Notes: generated by a model not told the origin, from the sequence alone. DNA of 64,000 bases from Halococcus saccharolyticus DSM 5350 (GCF_000336915.1 NZ_AOMD01000018.1:1-64000); one strand, 5' to 3'; shown: positions 19,197 to 28,791, numbered from the stretch's first letter. Translations and numbers: made by a program.

Positions 19197-19463
19197 ACGG
19201 CAGCCGAACGAGCGCCACCACAAGTAGTTACTGGTCACGACAGCCAAACCACGCCGCGAAGACCGTCCATTCCGTAGGAACATCCGATTCATCGGCCACG
19301 GTCCCGAACCGACCGATAGAACAAAGTTGCCCGGATCGAAATCCGACAATATTGCCACACACGAATCCGATATTCGATCCGACTTCGGGGACATGTCTTT
19401 CACTACGGCCAGCCATTCTCGAACGTTCCCGACGTGTGAGGCCGACCAACCCACTACACGACT

Positions 19464-21164
19464 ATGACGAAAGTTAGTACAGAGATCGTTCGAACCTTGG
19501 AACGTCTCGACGTTGAGTACCTGTTCGGCTATCCCGGTGGCCGAGCCATCGAACTCCTCGAAGAACTCGCAGCATCGGACATCGAGGTCGTCAGACCCCG
19601 TGACGAGCGCGAGGCGAGCGTGATGGCCGAGATGTACGGCCGGCTCCACCGCAAGCCAGGTGTACTCACCGGCCAGGGACCGTGGATCGGCTCCATCGGC
19701 GCGATCGGCCAGATGGAGGCGCGGCTCGGCTCGTCACCGATGGTCGCCATCACCGAGGCCTCCGAGCGCGGCGACTACTCGACGCTCGCGCCCTACCAGC
19801 AGGCCCGGGGCGACTACGGGGGATTCGCGCTTCCGAAGATTCTCGATGGCATCACCAAGGAGTGGTGGTTCCCCCGAACGCCGAACGAGACGCTTCGATC
19901 CACCCAACTCGCGTTCAAACACGCCACCGCCGGCCGGCCCGGGCCCACGGCAGTCGTTCTCGATGGCGACGCCGTCACCGCCGAGGTTCCCGCAAACGAC
20001 GACCCGCCCGCGCTCTGGTCGCCCGAAGAACAGACGAAAAACTGGGAATCGAGCCCCACGGCGACCGACGTCGAACGGGCGGCCGAGCACCTCGCGAACG
20101 CCGACCGACCGGTGATCGTGGCGGGCAACGGCGTCCACGCTGCGGGGGCGTACGACGAACTCGAAGCGGTCGCCGAGACCTACGACGCCGTAGTGGCGAC
20201 CTCCTACCTCGGGAAGTCGACCATCGCCGAGACTCACGATCTCGCGGCGGGCGTCATCGGTTCGTTCGGCCACGAGGGCGCGAACCAGGCGGTGAGCGAG
20301 GCCGATGTCCTGTTGGTCGTGGGCTGCCGGCTGAACCCGATGGACACCAACTGGCAGGCAGCATCCTTCATCCGTCCCGACGAGCAGACTATCCTCCACG
20401 CCGATATCGACACCCGGAATGCGGGCTGGGTCTACCCTGCCGACGTCGGGCTGATCGGCGACGCAAAGCACAGTCTGAGCGCGCTCGGGGAGGCCGCCGC
20501 GGCGTTCGCGCCGGGCAACGACTGGGCGCGCGATCGCGCCCGCGACGCCCGCGAGTCGTTCCGGGTTCCCGAGTGTGACACCGACGACGAACCGATCCTC
20601 CCCCAGCGCGCGGTCGCGGCGATCGACGACATCGTGGACGAGAACACGCTCGTCACCGCGGACTCGGGGAACAATCGATTTTGGTTGCTCAACTACCTCC
20701 AGACGCCCGCCCGACGAACGTACTTCGGCAGCGGCGGCGTCGGCGGGATGGGCTGGGCCGGCCCCGCCGCGGTCTCGGCAGCGATCACCACCGACAAGGA
20801 CGTGATCGCGGTCGCGGGCGACGGTGGGTTCACGATGACGATGACCTGCATCGAGACCGCGGTCGAGTACGGCGTCGCGCCGACGTTCGTGGTGCTCAAC
20901 GACACGAGCCTCGGGATGGTCCGCCAGATGGACGACGAGATTCCGGGCGTAGACTTCCACGACACCGACTTCGTCCAGGTCGCCGAAGGGTTCGGGGCTG
21001 AGGGGATGCGTGTCCGCTCGCCAGGCGACCTCGCCGACCCACTCGAAAGCGCGAAAGCGGCCGACGTCCCCACCGTAGTCGACGTGCGGATCGACCGCGA
21101 CGAGGAGATGGTCGACGCGCTCCAGTCGTCCTTTTACGAGGAGGTCGGCGGGCTCCACGAATAG
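19464..21164 (+). CDS. ThDP-dependent enzyme (acetolactate synthase / benzoylformate decarboxylase-like)
   Basis: The 566-residue protein has the three-domain layout of the ThDP-binding POX family. The N-terminal PYR domain has LFGYPGGRAIELLEEL and the catalytic Glu within RDEREASVMAEMYGR. The central domain follows (~190-330, VIVAGNGVHAAGAYDEL). The C-terminal PP domain has VAGDGGFTMTM...VLNDTS (the GDG-x-N cofactor motif). It decarboxylates or ligates a 2-keto acid. No small regulatory subunit is adjacent, so a catabolic decarboxylase is more likely than acetolactate synthase. It is followed 71 bp later by an SDR epimerase gene on the same strand. Confidence 0.82.
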   Translation: MTKVSTEIVRTLERLDVEYLFGYPGGRAIELLEELAASDIEVVRPRDEREASVMAEMYGRLHRKPGVLTGQGPWIGSIGAIGQMEARLGSSPMVAITEASERGDYSTLAPYQQARGDYGGFALPKILDGITKEWWFPRTPNETLRSTQLAFKHATAGRPGPTAVVLDGDAVTAEVPANDDPPALWSPEEQTKNWESSPTATDVERAAEHLANADRPVIVAGNGVHAAGAYDELEAVAETYDAVVATSYLGKSTIAETHDLAAGVIGSFGHEGANQAVSEADVLLVVGCRLNPMDTNWQAASFIRPDEQTILHADIDTRNAGWVYPADVGLIGDAKHSLSALGEAAAAFAPGNDWARDRARDARESFRVPECDTDDEPILPQRAVAAIDDIVDENTLVTADSGNNRFWLLNYLQTPARRTYFGSGGVGGMGWAGPAAVSAAITTDKDVIAVAGDGGFTMTMTCIETAVEYGVAPTFVVLNDTSLGMVRQMDDEIPGVDFHDTDFVQVAEGFGAEGMRVRSPGDLADPLESAKAADVPTVVDVRIDRDEEMVDALQSSFYEEVGGLHE

Positions 21165-21235
21165 CAGTAGCGAGCTTTGCCGGGTTCGACAGGACAGCAC
21201 AAGCTTTTTGCCGATTTCCGCCGACCCACGAACCG

Positions 21236-22210
21236 ATGGCAACCAACGAAACCGTGCTCGTAACTGGCGGCACCGGGTTCATCGGCTCCTACGTCGCGAA
21301 GGATCTCGTCGAGAACGGCCACGACGTGGTCGCGTACGACCTCTCGACCGACGACCGCATTCTCTCGAAGCTCGACATCGCCGACGAGGTCGAGATCCGG
21401 CGCGGCGACGTGAGCGAGGCCACCGACGTGGTGAACGCGGTCGCCGAGACCGGGGCGACCCACATCATCCACCTCGCCGCGCTGTTGACGAACTCGGCCG
21501 AGTCGAACCCCCGCGCTGCTCTCGACGTCAACGTTCAGGGGACGAGCAACGTCTTCGAGGCGGCACGCACCCTCGACGACCAGGTCGAGCGCGTCGCGTG
21601 GGCGTCCTCGGCGGCGATCTACGCCCCGCCGCACAACTACGACGACGGCGGCGACTGGTGGGTCTCCGAGGACGATCTCGTCTACCCGGACACCCTCTAC
21701 GGCGCAACGAAGGGGTACAACGAACACCAGGCGCGCGTCTACAACGAGGAGTACGGCGTCGACCACGTCGCCATCCGGCCGACCGTCGCGTACGGCCCCT
21801 ACCGCGAGACCGGCGGGAGTGCGTTTCTCGCAAATATCATCGAGAAACCCGCGCTCGGCGAATCCTTCTCGGTGGAGTACGGCGATCAGGAGATCGACTG
21901 GCAGCACGTCGAGGACATCGCCCAGGCGTTCCGCCTCGCGGCGTTCACCCCCGAAGAGGACCTCTCTCAGCGGGTCTACAACGTCCGCGGCGAACTCGCA
22001 ACCATTCAGAAGGCCGCCGAAACAGTCCGAGAGATCATGCCCGACGCCGACCTCGAAGTGAGCGACGAAGGTGAGCTCCCGTGGACCCAGCGCCTCGACA
22101 TGACCGCGTTCCAGGAGGACACGGGCTACGAGGTGCGCTACGACCTCGACGCCGGCTTCCGGAAGTACATCGACGTGCTCCGCGAGGAGAACGGGCTCGA
22201 CCCGCTCTGA
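21236..22210 (+). CDS. NAD-dependent epimerase/dehydratase (extended SDR)
   Basis: The 324-residue protein has the Rossmann motif VLVTGGTGFIGSYVAKDL at the N-terminus, the HLAALLTNSAE segment, the catalytic S-Y-K arrangement (WASSAAIY and YGATKGYNE) and RPTVAYGPYRETG. These mark the UDP-glucose-4-epimerase-like extended SDRs, but substrate residues are not diagnostic. In this catabolic-looking neighbourhood it may act on a sugar or a carboxylate intermediate and not on a nucleotide sugar. Confidence 0.85.
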   Translation: MATNETVLVTGGTGFIGSYVAKDLVENGHDVVAYDLSTDDRILSKLDIADEVEIRRGDVSEATDVVNAVAETGATHIIHLAALLTNSAESNPRAALDVNVQGTSNVFEAARTLDDQVERVAWASSAAIYAPPHNYDDGGDWWVSEDDLVYPDTLYGATKGYNEHQARVYNEEYGVDHVAIRPTVAYGPYRETGGSAFLANIIEKPALGESFSVEYGDQEIDWQHVEDIAQAFRLAAFTPEEDLSQRVYNVRGELATIQKAAETVREIMPDADLEVSDEGELPWTQRLDMTAFQEDTGYEVRYDLDAGFRKYIDVLREENGLDPL

Positions 22211-22251
22211 CCGGTCTGGTCTGTTCCGGGGCGAACTGTCCCGCGTATTCC

Positions 22252-22851
22252 TCAGTCGGTCGTCTGGCTGTACTCGTCGACCCACTCGTTCAGGGTGATC
22301 CCCATCGCCGACTGGGTAATGGCGTTCGACGACGCCGAGTTGGCGCTCTTGAGCAGTTCGGCCTCCAGCGTGCGCTTTGGCACCTCGCCGAGGAAGTGGG
22401 GGATCGCGCGCTGGACCGCGAGCGGGACGCCGACCTCGTGGGCGAGCGCGTAGCCCGAAATCGAGTGGGGGATCTCCTCGGAGGCGTAGCGTTCACGGTC
22501 GGTTCCAGAGAGGCGTTCGGCGTCGACATGGTCGACGTACTCGTAGCATTTCCCGACGTCGTGGAGCAGACAGGCCGCGACGAGAACGTCGATGTCGGGA
22601 TCGGCGTCGTGGAACTCGCGCTGCACGCGGGCGGATTCGAGTGCGATCTTCGTCACGCCGCGGACGTGCTCGACGTTCGTGATCTCGTGGATGTTCCACG
22701 CGTACGGGATGTCCTCGATGTCGCGCCAGCCGCCACGTTCGAGTCCGAGCGTCCACGCCTCGATGACCGCCTCCCTGAGGTCGTCGCTCTCGATCCGGTC
22801 GAGTTCGGGGTAGGCTTCCCGGACCTGATTCTCGTAGTCCGGTGTCCCCAT
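22252..22851 (-). CDS. HD-domain phosphohydrolase-like protein
   Basis: The start is ATG 22851 (MGTPDYENQV). The 199-residue protein has H62 (in NVEHVRG), the pair ACLLHDVGK (H97, D98) and a later D/H-rich helix with HAxxx; together these form the H...HD...D metal site of HD-domain hydrolases. The core domain is ~60-180. HD proteins of this small kind often hydrolyse nucleotides or other phosphorylated metabolites. It begins 1 bp after the stop of the duplicated EthD gene, so the two are co-transcribed. Confidence 0.75.
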   Translation of the reverse strand: MGTPDYENQVREAYPELDRIESDDLREAVIEAWTLGLERGGWRDIEDIPYAWNIHEITNVEHVRGVTKIALESARVQREFHDADPDIDVLVAACLLHDVGKCYEYVDHVDAERLSGTDRERYASEEIPHSISGYALAHEVGVPLAVQRAIPHFLGEVPKRTLEAELLKSANSASSNAITQSAMGITLNEWVDEYSQTTD

Positions 22852-22852
22852 C

Positions 22853-23587
22853 TCAGTACCCCTCGACACCCTCGGTCTCGTTCTTCCAGACTTTTTCCTC
22901 GCCGATGAAGCGGGGCCGGCGCTCGACGTCGAGGAAGTTGTTGACGTCCTCGCGGGCCTCGGCAGCGACCTCCCGGCTGGGGTCGTAGTCACGGCTGCCC
23001 TCGCTGCCGAGGGCCTCGTGGAGATCCTCGAGCGTCTCGAAGTATAATTCGGCAACGCCGTCGAACTCGGCGTTCTCGGGGTCCGTGGGGTACACGGTCT
23101 GATAGCGGACGACACCCTCGATGTCCTTCGCGAGCGGGGAGTGGTTGTCCTCCCAGTACTCGCGGAACTCCTCGTGGCTCATCCCCTCCTGGCGGACAAG
23201 GAATGCCGAGTGCTTGTAGAGCCCGTCAGTCTCGCCGTCGACTTCGTCTTTCCAGACTTTCTCCTCGCCGATGAAGCGGGGTCGGCGTTCGACGTCGAGG
23301 AAGTTGTTCACGTCCTCGCGGGCCTCGGCGGCGACCTCGCGCGTGGGGTCGTAATCCCGACTACCCTCGCTGCCGAGTGCCTCGTGGAGGTCGTCGAGCG
23401 TCTCGAAGTACAGCTCCGCGAGTCCATCGAACTCGGCGTTTTCGGGGTCGTTCGGATAGACGGTTTGATAGCGAACAACGCCCTCGATGTCCTTCGCGAG
23501 CGGGGAGTGGTTGTCCTCCCAGTACTCGCGGAACTCCTCGTGGCTCATTCCCTCCTGGCGGACCAGCAACGCAACGTGCTTGAACAT
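22853..23587 (-). CDS. Tandem-duplicated EthD-domain protein
   Basis: ATG 23587 (MFKHVALLVRQEG) gives 244 residues made of two nearly identical ~118-residue halves. Each holds LVRQEGMSHEEFREYWEDNH and ends RPRFIGEEKVWK. Each half is one EthD/dimeric alpha-beta-barrel domain, a fold used in small ring-modifying or decarboxylating enzymes that normally dimerise. Here the duplication would make the dimer in one chain. It lies just before the HD gene and is divergent from the M24 gene, in a group that looks catabolic. Confidence 0.82.
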   Translation of the reverse strand: MFKHVALLVRQEGMSHEEFREYWEDNHSPLAKDIEGVVRYQTVYPNDPENAEFDGLAELYFETLDDLHEALGSEGSRDYDPTREVAAEAREDVNNFLDVERRPRFIGEEKVWKDEVDGETDGLYKHSAFLVRQEGMSHEEFREYWEDNHSPLAKDIEGVVRYQTVYPTDPENAEFDGVAELYFETLEDLHEALGSEGSRDYDPSREVAAEAREDVNNFLDVERRPRFIGEEKVWKNETEGVEGY

Positions 23588-23730
23588 ACTCGTCCCGGCG
23601 TTCGGCGGCTCGTGTGATAAAATCACCGGGGTCGGTCGGGTTCCGGAGCGGCTGACCGTTCGACCCGGTCGCTCGGTCTTGCCGAGGTAGTGGGATTTAT
23701 GTGCGACCTGGCGAATCCTCTCAACGAACC

Positions 23731-24999
23731 ATGTACGAGCGAAGCTTCATGGAGGGAACGCGGGGGACCCAGGCTGTCGACTGGGAGGAGCGTATCGACG
23801 TCAAGCGCCTCCGCGAGGAACGCTACGAGAAGGCCCTGGAGCGACTCCAGGACTCGGAACTCGGCTCGATGCTGCTGGTTTCGGACCCCAACATCCGGTA
23901 CATCACCGGACTCGCCATGACCGGCGGGAGCGGGGCGGACCACTACACCTTGCTCACCGAGAACGGCGACGTGGTCCACTGGGACACCGCGGACCACGCC
24001 TCGAACCAGCGATTCAACTGCCCGTGGCTCGACGACATTCGATATGCGTGCCCCGGCCTCGGGAACGTCCCGCGCGCCTCGGGTCGCGATTCCGCGTGCG
24101 ACTTCCTGACCCAGAAGATGGCGAGTCTCGTCGAGGAGGCGATGGCGGAGTACGGCGTCGCCAAGGAGCCGATGGGACTCGATGTCGGGAGCACAGGGCT
24201 GGTCGACGCCTTCGAGTCGGACGGCGTCGATGTCCGGACGAAGGAGTGCGTCGATCTGATGCACGACGCCCGCAAGATCAAGACCAGAGACGAGATCGAG
24301 TGTCTCCGGATGGTCGCGGCGATCTGTGAGGCGGGCTTTCAGAAGATCACCGAGTCCGCGCGGCCAGGCAAGCGCGAATCCGAGGTCTGGGGCGACGCGG
24401 TGGGCGAACTCTGGCGACACGGGGCGATGGTCCAGGGCGGGTACGTCACCAGCGGGCCGAACACGTGGCCGAAACATCAAGCGAACACCACCGACCGGAT
24501 GATGCGCCCGGGCGACATCGTCTACGCCGACTTCTACAACATCGGCTATCTGGGGTATCGATCGTGTTACTATCGGACGTTCTCGATGGGCGAACCCACA
24601 CAGGCCCAGAAAGACGCCTACGAGACCGCGCGCGACAACCTCTACGACGTGCTCGAACGGATCGAGCCGGGCGCGACCACCGACGAGATCGCGCAGGGGT
24701 TCCCGGACATGGAGGGCGAGCACGCCGACTGGTACGACGCCGACGAGCACTGGCAGATGACCACGAACCACTGGGCGCACGGGCTCGGCCTCCAGCTCTA
24801 CGAGGTCCCGCTGATCTGGCGGGGACTTTCGCCCGACCACCCGATCGAGATCGAGGAGGGAATGACGATGGCGGTCGAGACGATGGAGCCGGCAGAGCGC
24901 CAGGGCGTCCGGGTCGAGGAGATGGTCGTCGTCCGCGAGAACGGCGTCGAGATTCTCTCGGAGTGGCCGGTCGAGGAGATCACCAGGATCGACTACTGA
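23731..24999 (+). CDS. M24-family creatinase/Xaa-Pro peptidase-like protein with altered metal site
   Basis: ATG 23731 (MYERSFMEGT) gives 422 residues: an N-terminal creatinase domain (~20-180, with SDPNIRYITGLAMTGG) and a C-terminal pita-bread M24 domain (~185-415). The usual metal residues are only partly present: D267 in YADFYN, H350 in NHWAHGLGL, E383 in VETMEP and E396/397. The second Asp of the D...D pair is Cys279 (YRSCYYRT). It is therefore probably not a standard dinuclear metallopeptidase and could act like metal-free creatinase or a lyase such as DddP. It is divergent from the EthD gene. Confidence 0.75.
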   Translation: MYERSFMEGTRGTQAVDWEERIDVKRLREERYEKALERLQDSELGSMLLVSDPNIRYITGLAMTGGSGADHYTLLTENGDVVHWDTADHASNQRFNCPWLDDIRYACPGLGNVPRASGRDSACDFLTQKMASLVEEAMAEYGVAKEPMGLDVGSTGLVDAFESDGVDVRTKECVDLMHDARKIKTRDEIECLRMVAAICEAGFQKITESARPGKRESEVWGDAVGELWRHGAMVQGGYVTSGPNTWPKHQANTTDRMMRPGDIVYADFYNIGYLGYRSCYYRTFSMGEPTQAQKDAYETARDNLYDVLERIEPGATTDEIAQGFPDMEGEHADWYDADEHWQMTTNHWAHGLGLQLYEVPLIWRGLSPDHPIEIEEGMTMAVETMEPAERQGVRVEEMVVVRENGVEILSEWPVEEITRIDY

Positions 25000-25090
25000 G
25001 CGCAGTTCCAGAACTCGATACGGGATGGCTTTCGAACGATTCCGCTGTGAAAACAGGGACAGGGGCCAGCGCGCCGGGGACGATCCCGAC

Positions 25091-25213
25091 TCAAACGAGA
25101 AACCGCGAGCCACGCCCTCCCCAGCCGATTCGCTTCGCTCCCGCTGGTCGCTCGCTCATCCCTCGCGCGAGTCGCGCCTTCGGCGCTCCCGCGCGCCACC
25201 GTCCGACGCGACC
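25091..25213 (+). repeat. Dispersed intergenic element, copy 3
   Basis: The copy starts TCAAACGAGAAACCGCGAGC, includes CCCAGCCGATTCGCTTCGC and GCTCATCCCTCGCGCGAG, and ends CTCCCGCGCGCCACCGTC, as in copies 1 and 2. It occupies most of the 270 bp between the M24 gene and the LLM gene. Confidence 0.7.
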
Positions 25214-25270
25214 CACTCTGTACCGACAGCATAGAAACGTTTAGCAGGCTGCGCCCGCCACGTATGACAA

Positions 25271-26275
25271 ATGAAACTCGGCACCGGACTGTTCACCGGT
25301 CAGCGCCGCCCCGACGACGACCGCTCGATGAGCGAGCTCTACGACGAGATCCTCACGCTCGGTCGCGCGATCGACGACGCCGGCCTCGACAGCGCGTGGG
25401 TTTCCGAGCACCACTTCGCCGAGGACGGCTACCTCTCGGGCACGATGCCCGCACTCGGTGCGCTCGCGGCTGCGACCGACGACATCGAGATCGGGACGTG
25501 CATCGCGCTCGCGCCGCTCTACGATGGCGTTCGACTGGCCGAGGACGCCGCGACGGTCGACCTCCTCTCGGACGGCCGGCTCACCCTCGGGCTCGCGATC
25601 GGGTCGAACCCCGACGAGTTCGAGCAGTTCGGCGTTCCGATCGAGGAGCGTGCCGAGCGGCTCGCCGACCAAGTCGACCTCCTCCGCGCGGCGTGGTCGG
25701 AGGGCCCGCTCGACTACGACGCCGAGTTTCACGATGTCGCGCCCGACGTCACCGTGACGCCGAAACCCGAGCGGGACGTGCCGGTGATGCTCGGCGGCGC
25801 GGCGAAACCCGCAGTGCGGCGGGCCGCCCGGACCGCCGACGCGTGGTGTGCGCCCTCGAAGCTCTCGCTCACCGGGCTCGAAAAGCGCGTCGAGGACATT
25901 CGGAGGGTGCGCGACGAGGAGAACATCGAGAGTGAGTTCACGGTGTACGCGCTCCAGCACGGCTGGGTCGGCGACTCCCGCGAGGAGGCGTGGGAGACGA
26001 TGAAGCCAGGCTACTTCTACATCCAGCGCCGCTACGCCGAAATCTTCTCGGGCGAACCGGTCGACGAACTCTCCGAGGAGCGCAAACAGGAACTGAAAGA
26101 GCAGGCGATCTTCGGTACGCCGGAGCAGGTCGCCGACGAGCTCGACCGCTACCGCGAGGCCGCCGGTGACGACGTTCACTGCGTGTTCCGGACCTATCAT
26201 CCAGGCGTCGGCACCGACGCGATGGCCGAGTGTATCGAACGACTCGGCACCGAAGTCGCACCGAAACTCCGCTGA
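25271..26275 (+). CDS. LLM-class (F420-type) flavin-dependent oxidoreductase
   Basis: The 334-residue protein is a bacterial-luciferase-like TIM barrel: MKLGTGLFTGQ, VSEHHFAEDGY, the GTCIALAPLYDGVRLAED loop and MLGGAAKPAVRRAARTADAW are typical. In haloarchaea such enzymes generally use coenzyme F420, whose synthesis gene cofE lies at 37.4 kb; cofactor use is inferred. It may oxidise or reduce the substrate processed by the neighbouring group of catabolic genes. It converges with the IclR regulator gene. Confidence 0.85.
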   Translation: MKLGTGLFTGQRRPDDDRSMSELYDEILTLGRAIDDAGLDSAWVSEHHFAEDGYLSGTMPALGALAAATDDIEIGTCIALAPLYDGVRLAEDAATVDLLSDGRLTLGLAIGSNPDEFEQFGVPIEERAERLADQVDLLRAAWSEGPLDYDAEFHDVAPDVTVTPKPERDVPVMLGGAAKPAVRRAARTADAWCAPSKLSLTGLEKRVEDIRRVRDEENIESEFTVYALQHGWVGDSREEAWETMKPGYFYIQRRYAEIFSGEPVDELSEERKQELKEQAIFGTPEQVADELDRYREAAGDDVHCVFRTYHPGVGTDAMAECIERLGTEVAPKLR

Positions 26276-26303
26276 GGCGAGGGTCGTCGTCGGATCGCGG
26301 GGA

Positions 26304-27101
26304 CTATCCGGGCTGACCGCCCTCTCCGTTCGAGGCGTACCGGAGGTGGATGTGGATCTCGTCGATCGCGGCGAGCAGCTTGTCGGGCAGCTCTTCTCGA
26401 AGAAGGTCGCCTTTCACCCGGTTCGCCGGACCGGAGATGCTGATCGCCCCGACCGGATAGCCGTCGGCGTCGCGGATCGGCGCGCCGACTGCGTTCAGTC
26501 CGGTGATCGACTCGCCGCGGTTGAACGCGTAGCCGCGCTCACTGATCCCGTCGAGTTCGCCGAGCAGTTCGTCACGTTCGGTGATCGTGTGCTCGGTCTG
26601 TTCGGGGAGGCCACAGTGATCGAGAACGTCCCGAAGTTCCGCATCGGGAAGCTGTGAGAGGATCGCCTTCCCGGCGGCGAGCTGGTGAAGATACCGTCGT
26701 TGGCCGACCTGTGCGGAGGTTTCGAGCGGGTTGTCGCCGTAGGACTTGTAGAGGTGGACGCTGAAACGGCCGTCCTTCGCAACCAGCCAGACCTTTTCGT
26801 CGGTCTCGTCCGCCAGCCGATCGACCAGCGGGCGGGCGGCATGATAGAAGTCGATCCGGTCGCGCGCGCGCATCCCGAAATCGAGCAGTCGGAGCCCGAG
26901 ATGGTAGTTGCCCTCCGCACGACGGACGAGATCGTTGTCCTCGAGCGTCAGGAGGTGACGGTGGATGGTGCTCCGGGCCATCTCGAGTTCGTCGGCGAGC
27001 CCGGCGAGACTCACCCCTCCGTTGGCCTTCAGAAGTTCGAGGATCCGGATAGAGGTCTCGGTGGTGGTTACCGGACGATTCGACCGTTCGTTGCCGGACA
27101 T
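26304..27101 (-). CDS. IclR-family transcriptional regulator
   Basis: The 265-residue protein has a winged helix-turn-helix (~10-70: SIRILELLKANGG, LAGLADELEMARSTIHRHL) and an IclR effector domain (~85-255), with GYAFNRGESITGLNAVGAPI and AISISGPANRVK. IclR proteins bind small metabolites, mostly carboxylates or aromatic intermediates, and often repress or activate adjacent catabolic genes. Position next to the LLM, M24 and EthD genes suggests control of that group. Confidence 0.92.
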   Translation of the reverse strand: MSGNERSNRPVTTTETSIRILELLKANGGVSLAGLADELEMARSTIHRHLLTLEDNDLVRRAEGNYHLGLRLLDFGMRARDRIDFYHAARPLVDRLADETDEKVWLVAKDGRFSVHLYKSYGDNPLETSAQVGQRRYLHQLAAGKAILSQLPDAELRDVLDHCGLPEQTEHTITERDELLGELDGISERGYAFNRGESITGLNAVGAPIRDADGYPVGAISISGPANRVKGDLLREELPDKLLAAIDEIHIHLRYASNGEGGQPG

Positions 27102-27194
27102 ACCCGGAGATATGTCGGTCCCTGTATTGGGTTTTGTGGACCACGACGGGACGATACACCCGAACCGCAGTCGCGGAACGAGGAGGTAATGGCG

Positions 27195-28622
27195 TCAGTC
27201 GGCCGCTTCAGCCGTCCCGGTTCGACCGCTTCCCTCGACCCAGCGCACCACGCCGACGAACGGAATTCCGGTGAGAAGCGCGAGTCCCGCGATCGCCATC
27301 GTCGAAAGCGAGATCCCGGCGAAGTCGACGATCGACGAGTAAAACGAAAACAGGAGGAAGAGTGGGAACACCGTCCCGATCGCGTACCGCCACGGGGTGG
27401 CGAGCGCCCGCGCGATCGACCCCGCACCCTTCCTGAACTCCGCCACGGCCTCGTCGCCGAGCACCCACGCGGCGTAGATCATGAACCCGATCAGGCCGAG
27501 CGTCATGAGCTGGCTCACGAGCGGACCGGCGACGAACGCGAATATTCCCCCGTTGAACGCGTTGATCGCGCCGGTTCCGAGGACGAGCACGAACAGTCCG
27601 AGGGTGACTGGCGTGCGGTCGTACCCGTACTCGTCGACGACGTACGACACCGGGATTTCGAGCATGCTGATCGAACTCGACAGCGCCGCGAACAGCACGA
27701 CGAGGAAGAACGTCGCGCCGATGAACCGCCCCGCCGGGAGATCGGCGAACGCCCCAGCGATACTCACGAACAGCGCACCCGTCCCACCGCCGGTCGGGCC
27801 GCCGACGACCGAGAACAGCAGCGGGAACACTACGAGACCGGCGAGTACACCGATTCCGAGGTTCAAGATCGCGATGATCGAGCCGTCGGCAGGGAGCGAG
27901 CGATCCTCACCGAGATACGACGCGTAGGTCAACATCGTCCCGCCGCCGATCGAGAGCGTGAACAGCGCCTGACCGGCTGCCGCACCGAGCACCGCCACGA
28001 AGTTGTCGGCGAGATACCCGCCATTGAACGAGAGGAAGAACTCGTAGCCCGCAGCCGCGTTCGGCTGCTGGAACGCCCACACTGCGAGCCCGGCCAGCAA
28101 CACCACGACCGCGGGCATCATGACCTTCGTGGTGGCCTCGATCCCCTTGCGGATGCCGGCGACGACGACCAGTGCGGTCAGGACGAGGAAAGCGACCTGA
28201 AAGCCGAACGCCTGAAGGCCGAAGTCGATACTACCGAAGTGGGCTTCGGGTTGGGCGAAGTACGCGCCAGTGAAACTCTCGAGGAAGTACCGGAGCACCC
28301 AGCCGCCGACGACGCTGTAAAAGGAAACCAGCACGAGCGAGGTCACGATACAGAGCCCGCCGAGCACGGTCCAGCCACGGCCACCTCGGAGCGACTCGAA
28401 CGCGCCGACGGGGTTTCGGTTCGCGCGCCGGCCGATTACGAACGCTGCGAGGAGGCCGGGGACGCCGACGCCGAGCACGATGAACAGATACGTGACCAGA
28501 AACGCGCTCCCGCCGTTTTCGGCCGTCATCCACGGAAATCGCCAGATGTTACCGAGTCCCACAGCGCTGCCGACTGCCGCGAGAATGAAGCCGGCCCGCG
28601 TTGCCCAGGTGTCGCGTGTCAT
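27195..28622 (-). CDS. Neurotransmitter:sodium symporter (NSS/SNF) family transporter
   Basis: ATG 28622 (MTRDTWATRAGF) is chosen because the conserved start follows at once. The 475-residue protein has ~11-12 helices and the family signature GSAVGLGNIWRFPWM in TM1, which contains the sodium and substrate site, and SIGGGTMLTYASYLG near TM6. It lies in the LeuT-like prokaryotic branch (amino acid or amine uptake driven by Na+). It is not closely linked by overlap to any gene, so substrate assignment would be guesswork. Confidence 0.9.
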   Translation of the reverse strand: MTRDTWATRAGFILAAVGSAVGLGNIWRFPWMTAENGGSAFLVTYLFIVLGVGVPGLLAAFVIGRRANRNPVGAFESLRGGRGWTVLGGLCIVTSLVLVSFYSVVGGWVLRYFLESFTGAYFAQPEAHFGSIDFGLQAFGFQVAFLVLTALVVVAGIRKGIEATTKVMMPAVVVLLAGLAVWAFQQPNAAAGYEFFLSFNGGYLADNFVAVLGAAAGQALFTLSIGGGTMLTYASYLGEDRSLPADGSIIAILNLGIGVLAGLVVFPLLFSVVGGPTGGGTGALFVSIAGAFADLPAGRFIGATFFLVVLFAALSSSISMLEIPVSYVVDEYGYDRTPVTLGLFVLVLGTGAINAFNGGIFAFVAGPLVSQLMTLGLIGFMIYAAWVLGDEAVAEFRKGAGSIARALATPWRYAIGTVFPLFLLFSFYSSIVDFAGISLSTMAIAGLALLTGIPFVGVVRWVEGSGRTGTAEAAD

Positions 28623-28791
28623 GTTGCCCCAAGGGAGAGGGACTGTCATCAAAAGCTTTCCCGTTTCTCGGTGCGGCCGAGACCGTGCTCGTCGCCAGCA
28701 ACGCCGTGGCGGCGGTCTTCGGTCTTCGGTCGTCGGTCGGTTACTCGTCTGCGGGACAGGATGGAACAACTAGAGCTGACAGCCCGACCGT

